NCBI GenBank assembly: GCA_021772555.1
Contig: JAJFLT010000460.1
Span: forward strand, 1-8,202
Source of the DNA: Opitutales bacterium
GTDB lineage: Bacteria; Verrucomicrobiota; Verrucomicrobiia; Opitutales; UBA2987
Length of the DNA stretch: 8,202 nt
Direction: 5' to 3'
Shown here: in pieces, positions 1-4,262 of the stretch
How the letters are laid out: every line of letters starts with the position of its first letter
How positions within the stretch are numbered: the stretch's first letter is position 1
The notes under the pieces: model-generated
The model's input: only the letters and a program-made list of their open reading frames with translations
The model's database searches: none
Told to the model about the DNA's origin: nothing
Program-made: the position numbers and the translations under genes

Positions 1-765
1 CTGCACCCACAGACGCTTGATTGGTTGGCTGCCTTGGGAGCGACGCCCGCTCAAGTTTACATCGACGCGACTGATTATTTCAATCGTGAGATGGATGCTT
101 TGGGTATCTTGGGCAATTACGTAATGGTAAACCTTTATGCCGGCGACGACAAGGAGCAGGCTATGGTTTGTAATATCGCTGTGTTGGGTGATCGGACATT
201 GACCGAATTCGGAGGAACCGGATTGGTTTACGGCGCTGACTACGGTTTCAAGGCCGACGGCACCACGGTTTTTTTAACCGGTTTCAAGCCAGAAGAAATC
301 GGCGCGACTGGTGGAATCAGCACCTGGATGACTGTATCTGTAACGGGGTCTTTGTTTTTTGATTCGATCGGGGCGCGTGATTTGTCGAACACCCAGACTT
401 ATATCATGAACTTCTACCCGGACGGACCTAATTGGTTTGGCTACTGGGGAGAGAATAATTTTTCTACGGTCAGTGAGGCACTTACAGCGGGCCTTTATAC
501 GGTTCGGAGGGCTTCTTCGACTGATTTGAAGAATTTTAAGAACGGCGTCGAAAAAGCGTCTTTGACGACTTCCACAACACCTGGAAACTCGTTGTCTGAA
601 TTTGCCGTTTCTGGCCGGAATCGCCAGGGGTTATTAAGCGCAGAATTACCTTCGCCCAATAAGATAGGTGGTTTTTGCGTCGAGGACGGGCTTATCCCGG
701 ATGCGAAGCGGGCGTCAGAGGCGGCGGTATGGGCCACCACGATGTCCATGTTGGGAAGGAATTAG
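1..765 (+). CDS. Phage-type structural / LamG-like protein, 3' fragment (5' end outside window)
   Basis: The reading frame is open from base 1 and ends at TAG 763-765, giving 254 residues; the TTG at 25 is only an internal codon, so the gene starts upstream of the window. The protein is rich in Gly, Thr, Ser and aromatic residues, as expected of a beta-sandwich. It has the layout I associate with phage or metagenomic structural proteins with a concanavalin/LamG-like fold: an N-terminal helix that ends near a DALGI segment, a segment like DYGFKADGTTVFLTGF (new-strand/tail-type 'GxxGDGxxxYLxTGF' pattern), an 'xYKNGV'-like segment (KNFKNGVEKA), and an ending in LGRN. No catalytic motif is visible. 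The family call is pattern recognition without a search; a chromosomal surface protein is the alternative. The folded element at 775-1034 begins 9 bp after the stop codon. Confidence 0.6.
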   Translation: MHPQTLDWLAALGATPAQVYIDATDYFNREMDALGILGNYVMVNLYAGDDKEQAMVCNIAVLGDRTLTEFGGTGLVYGADYGFKADGTTVFLTGFKPEEIGATGGISTWMTVSVTGSLFFDSIGARDLSNTQTYIMNFYPDGPNWFGYWGENNFSTVSEALTAGLYTVRRASSTDLKNFKNGVEKASLTTSTTPGNSLSEFAVSGRNRQGLLSAELPSPNKIGGFCVEDGLIPDAKRASEAAVWATTMSMLGRN

Positions 766-774
766 TTGAATCAA

Positions 775-797
775 TCTCAAATTCGAAGATGACGATG
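775..797 (+). repeat. Closing-stem inverted repeat, left arm
   Basis: TCTCAAATTCG (775-785), AGATGA (787-792) and GATG (794-797) are complementary, in order, to 1024-1034, 1017-1022 and 1011-1014. That is 21 paired positions interrupted by A786 opposite G1023 and by C793 opposite A1015-T1016. A further 5-bp match, ATTAG (761-765) with CTAAT (1041-1045), lies outside and includes the stop codon of the upstream gene. Confidence 0.85.
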
Positions 798-898
798 CAG
801 AGAACCATTATGTATTTTGTGCAAGGCGTGTCGGGACGTTCCGGGCTAGAAGCCCTGGTGCCCCGACGGAATGCCGCTCAAACTCATAATGGCCTCTG
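798..898 (+). repeat. Arm A long imperfect hairpin
   Basis: Stems from the base outward: 798-802 with 894-898; CCATTATG 805-812 with CATAATGG 885-892; 816-819 with 879-882; 821-822 with 876-877; 825-829 with 871-875 (one G-U); GTCGGG 830-835 with CCCGAC 862-867; GGGCT 843-847 with AGCCC 851-855, loop AGA. The internal loops are small, so the arm is one continuous rod. Confidence 0.8.
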
Positions 899-910
899 TC
901 CAATGGATTT

Positions 911-1007
911 GTGCGGCACGATGGCAACTGCGGCGTCAGTTCGCGCCCGAGGGGCTGCTAGCCCATCTGGGCGCAAAGCCGCCTGGTATCTGCCACCGTG
1001 GCGCTAC
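911..1007 (+). repeat. Arm B long imperfect hairpin
   Basis: Stems from the base outward: 911-912 with 1006-1007; 913-915 with 1002-1004; CACG 917-920 with CGTG 997-1000; TGGCA 922-926 with TGCCA 991-995; GCGGC 930-934 with GCCGC 978-982; GCGCCC 943-948 with GGGCGC 969-974; 949-950 with 966-967; GGGCT 952-956 with AGCCC 960-964, loop GCT. It is more GC-rich than the closing stem and arm A. Confidence 0.8.
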
Positions 1008-1010
1008 TAA

Positions 1011-1034
1011 CATCATTCATCTGCGAATTTGAGA
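1011..1034 (-). repeat. Closing-stem inverted repeat, right arm
   Basis: This is the partner of 775-797. The right arm plus its outer flank (1011-1046, read on the minus strand) matches 26 of 36 positions without gaps at 4083-4118. The rest of the gene-free stretch, 1035-1164, shows no recognised feature; it is simply the leader of the downstream operon. Confidence 0.85.
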
Positions 1035-1164
1035 GAGTTTCTAATGAATTTGAAGGAAAATCTATACCAGTTTTTGGTAGTGTGGAAATTGGATTGCCCA
1101 GAAAACCCGCTTTCCTCTATTTTGTCGGCATGGGGTCGGAAATGGATCATACCGAAACTGGAAC

Positions 1165-3093
1165 GTGACCGAAATGGTGAAATCAAGGCTTTCTGGAAAA
1201 GGCTCATTGGCCTTGGTCGTTTTGGGGCTATTCTTGATGGCCTGGGCGGTGAGCAGCCTGGCGCCCGGATTGACGGCCAGGCATGTGGGGCGGTTTTTGC
1301 AGGGGAAGGGATATTCGGGAGTTCATTTTGAAGTCTCCCGGGTCAGTCTGTTTTACCTGCATTTAAAGGGGTTGGATATGCAGAAGGGGAGGTTTAAACT
1401 TTCCGCGGACAATGCGTTTATGCGGTTTTCGCCCCTAAAATTGGCCAGAGGCGAGTTGGATACACTTTATCTGGAAGGCGCCATGATTCGTTGCGACTTG
1501 GGTTTTAATGAGAATGATGACGATGCCGATAGCAAATTGGGGTTGGGTGAAGGTTTTACGATTCCTTTTCAGAGAATCCTGATTCCCGATGGCGATATTG
1601 TGTTTGTGCGGGAGAGGTTCCGCAGAAGTCTGCCATTATCGGGATTGGTCCTGAAAAACGAGGACGACCTAGTTGAGGCGACATTCTCAGCGGGTCGTGA
1701 GGGCAGGAGCTTTTTGCTTGAAGCGAGCCTGCAGATGGACACCCGCGATGGAGATTTTAGTTATTTGCTTGAATTGGAAAACTTCAATGAATGGCAGAAT
1801 ATACTGGAACCCTACCTTGATTTATCACTGCCGGAGGGAAGCGCCATTAATGTCTACGCTTTTTCAGGTGAGGGCAAAGGTGAAATTAAAGGCGGGAAAT
1901 TGACTTCCATCGCCTTGGTGGGTTCTTCGGATTCGAGTGACGGTATTTTGCCGGATGGGCTTCTTGTCAACGATGCCATACACATTGGCTTGCGAAGAAA
2001 TTTGATAACAGATCACTTTGAAGTCGCCGTGTCAGGCCATGTGGAGTTGCTGGATTGGCGGTCCTTATCCGTGGCGCCTTTTGGGTATGTTTTTCACCAG
2101 GGGCAAGATAAAATATTGCGTGGTGAAGTAACCGATGTTGCGTTTTCACATGGTGAATCGATCAACGGTCTGGCCAAAGCCTCGATTGAATTGGACGCCG
2201 GGAGGGAAGACTCCGATGAGAAATCGGCTCAAGTATCGCTTGAATTTCGGGATGTAAATTTTCTGGGCAATCGGTTGGATCCTTTTGGTGTCGAAATGCG
2301 AGGCGGACTGGATCATTTGGAATTTGTGGTTCCCCACCTGAAGCTCTCAGAAGAATCGAGGCCAGAAATCGTATTGGAGCATGTTTTCGGGGAGATTTCG
2401 CCGGAAACTGAAGATTTTGCAGGGGCTGTCCCCGTTCGATCCTTAGGAATTGGCATCCTTAAATCCGGGAAATTGCAAATTGAGGAAATTGAGGCTGAGT
2501 TTGAATTTGCGGAGAATGGCATGGTTCAAATCAACCACTTGTCGGGCAATATCCTCGGCGGAAGGATGGAATGCGAACCGTTTGCTTTCGAGCCCGGGCA
2601 TCCTGAATTCGCGCTGTCCATGCGTTTTACCGGACTCTCGATTAAGGAGGCAGGACAAGTGATTGCCGATTTTCAGGGCGAGGCAGAAGGATCACTGAAA
2701 GGAGTTCTGGTGTTTCAAATCGGGAGAGAAGACGTTCATCTGGTGAAGGGATCTTTTGAACTGGAGGGCGAACAACCGGCCAGGCTCCAATATTCCCTGA
2801 AGGAGAGACTGACAAAAGGCCTGGAGCCGGATTCGGCCGAATTTCTGGAAATAAATCGGGTTCAAGAGTACCTAACGGATATATCAGTACACTCGCTTCA
2901 AATTGAGCTGTCGGACCCGCGAAAAAACGCAAAACCCATTCTGGTAAGGGTCGTGGGGGATCCTCAGTCTAACGATGGACCGGTTGATATTGAACTTGCT
3001 CTGCAGAAGTCTGAATTTGCGAAATCCTTACATAAATGGATCCGCTTGATTGAAACCTTTTTTCTGACTGAAATCCAAAATTCATCGTTATGA
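1165..3093 (+). CDS. ydbH: YdbH-like intermembrane lipid transport protein (AsmA-like)
   Basis: A 642-residue protein with a basic N-terminus and one hydrophobic segment (about residues 14-33), then a long periplasmic region dominated by alternating beta-strand pattern with no cysteine motif or catalytic site. This fits a single inner-membrane anchor carrying an extended beta-taco groove, as in AsmA-like proteins (TamB, YhdP, YdbH). The stretch around residues 490-560 (a G-x-L-x-G-x-L strand pair, then a G-x-x-x-x-x-G-x-x-x-A-R-L-Q-Y pattern) resembles the C-terminal DctA-YdbH domain. The strongest support is context: a small lipoprotein and a clear YdbL follow, as in E. coli ydbH-ynbE-ydbL, where YdbH and YnbE form a bridge for phospholipid movement. 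It is shorter than E. coli YdbH (about 880 residues). The GTG at 1165 is the longest start; ATG at 1174 is equally plausible, with GGA at 1160-1162 as the only weak ribosome site. The stop codon TGA (3091-3093) overlaps an ATG at 3090. Confidence 0.7.
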   Translation: MTEMVKSRLSGKGSLALVVLGLFLMAWAVSSLAPGLTARHVGRFLQGKGYSGVHFEVSRVSLFYLHLKGLDMQKGRFKLSADNAFMRFSPLKLARGELDTLYLEGAMIRCDLGFNENDDDADSKLGLGEGFTIPFQRILIPDGDIVFVRERFRRSLPLSGLVLKNEDDLVEATFSAGREGRSFLLEASLQMDTRDGDFSYLLELENFNEWQNILEPYLDLSLPEGSAINVYAFSGEGKGEIKGGKLTSIALVGSSDSSDGILPDGLLVNDAIHIGLRRNLITDHFEVAVSGHVELLDWRSLSVAPFGYVFHQGQDKILRGEVTDVAFSHGESINGLAKASIELDAGREDSDEKSAQVSLEFRDVNFLGNRLDPFGVEMRGGLDHLEFVVPHLKLSEESRPEIVLEHVFGEISPETEDFAGAVPVRSLGIGILKSGKLQIEEIEAEFEFAENGMVQINHLSGNILGGRMECEPFAFEPGHPEFALSMRFTGLSIKEAGQVIADFQGEAEGSLKGVLVFQIGREDVHLVKGSFELEGEQPARLQYSLKERLTKGLEPDSAEFLEINRVQEYLTDISVHSLQIELSDPRKNAKPILVRVVGDPQSNDGPVDIELALQKSEFAKSLHKWIRLIETFFLTEIQNSSL

Positions 3094-3158
3094 AACACTT
3101 GTGCTTGCCATGCACTCCTTTAACAGGAAGAAACTCAAACCGATTAAAATTTGTCTGA
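3090..3158 (+). other. 22-codon mini-ORF bridging ydbH and the lipoprotein gene
   Basis: ATG at 3090 overlaps the ydbH stop codon (ATGA), and the frame closes with TGA at 3156-3158, three bases before the ATG of the lipoprotein gene at 3162. It is in the same frame as that gene. No Shine-Dalgarno sequence precedes either start. The arrangement would let ribosomes pass from ydbH to the lipoprotein gene by re-initiation. It may equally be chance; the peptide itself shows no recognisable feature. Confidence 0.25.
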
Positions 3159-3161
3159 ACT

Positions 3162-3356
3162 ATGAAATTAAGGAAAATCAAGGTGTGGATTTTGCTGGGA
3201 GCTTGTCTGATTTTTTCAGGATGCTTTTCCTTGGGGGGAGGAAAGAAGAACAAACCAGCCGACTTAACCGGTTATATAGATGGGTTCTTGGAAGAGTTTT
3301 TTAACCCTCTGGATGAGGAATCGAAGACGCTGTATAAGATCAGCGAAGAGGAGTAG
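3162..3356 (+). CDS. Small lipoprotein in the ynbE position
   Basis: A 64-residue protein with a basic N-terminus (KLRKIK), a hydrophobic core at residues 8-18 and a lipobox ending at Cys21 (IFSGC). The mature part would be about 44 residues, starting with a Gly/Lys linker and continuing as an acidic, probably helical tail rich in Glu and Phe. A second lipobox-like LGAC ends at Cys15, but the hydrophobic core before it is very short, so Cys21 is preferred. Position between ydbH and ydbL points to the role of YnbE, the outer-membrane lipoprotein that pairs with YdbH. The sequence does not show the Pro-Ile and beta-strand pattern I know from E. coli YnbE, so it may be a distant form or an unrelated replacement. 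ATG 3162 is the only start after an in-frame stop; no ribosome site is visible. Confidence 0.65.
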   Translation: MKLRKIKVWILLGACLIFSGCFSLGGGKKNKPADLTGYIDGFLEEFFNPLDEESKTLYKISEEE

Positions 3357-3364
3357 AATAAGTT

Positions 3365-3742
3365 ATGAAAAAACCATTTGCAGTGGCTTTAATGTTTCTC
3401 GCCAGCCTGATTTTTTTCACCCCTTCCTTATCGGCGACAGAGGATATAACCGTGCGCAGACGCATGAGCGAACGTTTGCCGACCTTGGATGCCCTTAAGT
3501 TATCGGGACATCTGGGAGAAAACAACCTCGGCTACTTGGAGGAGCGCAAGGAATTGACCCCGGAACAGGCTGTCCTGGTTGCGGCTGAAAATGGGGACCG
3601 GAAAACCATTTACTCGATTATTGCGATCAAAACCTACACTACGGGAAAATTGATCGGCCAACATCGGGCACGCATTTTGTCGGAACGATCCCTGAAGGGA
3701 GTCTGGCTTCAAAGCGAAAACGGTGAGTGGCGCAAGAAGTGA
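3365..3742 (+). CDS. ydbL: YdbL family periplasmic protein (DUF1318)
   Basis: A 125-residue protein with a Sec signal peptide (KK, then a hydrophobic stretch to about residue 22, likely cleaved after a Ser-Ala near residue 24-25). The mature part matches the DUF1318/YdbL pattern closely: M-x-x-R-L-P-x-x-D-A-L-K, then G-x-x-G-E-N-x-x-G-Y-L-E-E-R, then a NGDRKTIYSIIA segment, and a final W-L-Q-S-x-x-G-E-W-x-K-K. E. coli YdbL is a periplasmic protein reported to modulate the YdbH-YnbE bridge. Here it is third in the same order, 8 bp after the lipoprotein stop. An AGGAG at 3349-3353 lies 11 nt before ATG 3365, inside the end of the lipoprotein gene, a somewhat long but usable spacing. It is the most secure member of the operon and the best evidence for the module's identity. 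Confidence 0.88.
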   Translation: MKKPFAVALMFLASLIFFTPSLSATEDITVRRRMSERLPTLDALKLSGHLGENNLGYLEERKELTPEQAVLVAAENGDRKTIYSIIAIKTYTTGKLIGQHRARILSERSLKGVWLQSENGEWRKK

Positions 3743-3764
3743 GGTTGTGGATGGATTTATGGTT

Positions 3765-3788
3765 CAGCTTTATTCCCGGGTAAAGCTG
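3765..3788. terminator. Perfect 8-bp hairpin between convergent ydbL and fmdB
   Basis: CAGCTTTA (3765-3772) pairs exactly with TAAAGCTG (3781-3788) around an 8-nt loop. It covers the stop codon of the minus-strand gene (3770-3772) and lies 23 bp beyond the ydbL stop. Neither strand has a T-run after the stem, so it is not a canonical intrinsic terminator; it may be a weak bidirectional one or an mRNA 3'-end stabiliser. Confidence 0.3.
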
Positions 3789-4069
3789 CTGGGCCCTTCC
3801 TTCCCGGCCACTTTGTGGTATCTTCCGGTCAGTTTGTCCCGTTCGTATTTGGTAAAACCAGCCTTTTCAGCATTTTTGGTCTCAATGAGGCTTTTTGTCC
3901 TGCCTGGTGTATATTTTGCTGATATGTTGGGTGGCTGGTATACTCTTGTTACCGCCTGCCCGGTCACCGGATGCTTGGTCAGGGCGGCGTCATTCATGCT
4001 CTGTTCCAGCTCGAATGTCTCCCCTTCGCCGCCGTTCGCGGTAATAACCTGATAAACGTAGATTGGCAT
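3770..4069 (-). CDS. FmdB-family protein lacking the zinc-binding cysteines
   Basis: A 99-residue protein. The N-terminus (MPIYVYQV, then F-E-L-x-Q-S-M-x-D-x-A-L-T, then V-x-R-V) follows the small FmdB-type zinc-ribbon family, in which two CxxC pairs bind zinc. Here all four positions are changed: Val8 and Ala11 replace the first pair, His33 and Thr36 the second, and the protein has no cysteine at all. Such a domain cannot form the usual zinc ribbon, although the rest of the pattern is kept, so the fold may persist without metal. After the domain comes a Lys/Arg-rich tail with no recognised motif. The start is ATG at 4067-4069 with AAGGA about 5 nt upstream on the minus strand. It converges with ydbL (27 bp between stops) and is divergent from the kinase gene. 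The function of FmdB proteins is unsettled; the family assignment is good, the role unknown. Confidence 0.75.
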   Translation of the reverse strand: MPIYVYQVITANGGEGETFELEQSMNDAALTKHPVTGQAVTRVYQPPNISAKYTPGRTKSLIETKNAEKAGFTKYERDKLTGRYHKVAGKEGPSSFTRE

Positions 4070-4082
4070 TTTTCCTTGCTCC

Positions 4083-4118
4083 CGCTAGAACCTATCTCAA
4101 AAACCCAGATGAACTTTG
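4083..4118 (+). repeat. Diverged copy of the closing-stem arm of the 775-1034 element
   Basis: Compared with 1046-1011 read on the minus strand, 26 of 36 positions are identical without gaps. The shared core is TAGAA, then CT, then TCTCAAA, five variable bases, then AGATGAA. I see no matching inverted partner nearby, so it would be a solitary end. It lies 13 bp upstream of the fmdB start codon, so on the minus strand it forms part of the fmdB leader. It could be a remnant of an insertion sequence end or a shared regulatory site. Confidence 0.5.
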
Positions 4119-4250
4119 CGTTAATATCACAATTCCCGGTTTTCTGTCTAGAGAAAGTGATTATTAAACCGATTTTATGATATTCGAACAATCCCGGTGG
4201 CTTATATGTTCCCCAAATCAACTCTTTTAAAGCTATTGCCCGGAGATGCT

Positions 4251-4255
4251 GGAGG
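4251..4255 (+). promoter_or_regulatory. Shine-Dalgarno site GGAGG that favours the kinase start at 4263
   Basis: GGAGG at 4251-4255 is 7 nt before ATG 4263, ideal spacing. A weaker GGTGG (4196-4200) sits 5 nt before the in-frame ATG 4206, and the GTG at 4197 has no site. ATG 4263 also puts the first hydrophobic segment directly at the N-terminus. Confidence 0.5.
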
Positions 4256-4262
4256 GTGGGCT

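Larger units (their letters stand above)
775..1034 (+). ncRNA. Putative large structured RNA or palindromic element, three-way junction
   Basis: Read by eye, this 260-nt stretch folds almost completely. The closing stem pairs 775-797 with 1011-1034 (11 + 6 + 4 bp, separated by one A-G mismatch and a small bulge). Inside it arm A covers 798-898 (about 35 bp) and arm B 911-1007 (about 32 bp), joined by a 12-nt linker at 899-910. About 88 base pairs involve roughly two thirds of the nucleotides. Both arms end in the same 5-bp stem, GGGCT/AGCCC, with 3-nt loops. No ORF here looks protein-like. I do not recognise tmRNA, RNase P RNA, 6S, SRP RNA or a retron (no reverse transcriptase gene in the window). 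It could be an expressed RNA, a MITE-like mobile element, or a DNA cruciform site. The strand is uncertain: both strands can fold, and G-U wobbles such as 828-872 and 840-858 only slightly favour plus. The structure itself is plain; its nature is inference. Confidence 0.5.

Noticed and set aside
911..1010. Diversity-generating retroelement template or variable region, suggested by GC-rich Asn/Gly-like codons
   Set aside because: No near-identical second copy with adenine-specific differences, no RT or accessory gene, and the reading frame with that flavour hits a stop.
675..1010. Open frame of 111 codons overlapping the end of the phage-type gene
   Set aside because: It overlaps a real gene in another frame and its second half is made of the two hairpin arms; composition is not protein-like.
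775..1034. Retron msr-msd RNA, suggested by long inverted ends flanking hairpins
   Set aside because: No reverse transcriptase gene lies downstream or elsewhere in the window; the next gene encodes an AsmA-like protein. It could be revisited only if an RT lies outside the window to the left.
1094..1123. Possible sigma-70 promoter for the ydbH operon (TTGCCC, 18 bp, TATTTT)
   Set aside because: Both boxes are only partial matches; such pairs occur often by chance.
1044..1331. Open frame beginning ATG 1044, before the YdbH-like gene
   Set aside because: It overlaps about 170 bp of the YdbH-like coding region including the membrane anchor, shows no recognised motif, and lacks a convincing ribosome site. 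The first 40 residues read plausibly, so a short leader peptide is not excluded.
4176..4181. TATGAT as -10 box for the kinase gene
   Set aside because: No acceptable -35 box or extended -10 at the proper spacing.
4163..4191. Possible minus-strand promoter for fmdB (TTGTTC, 17 bp, TTTAAT)
   Set aside because: Good -10 box and spacing but a weak -35 box; plausible in position but too weak to list as a feature.
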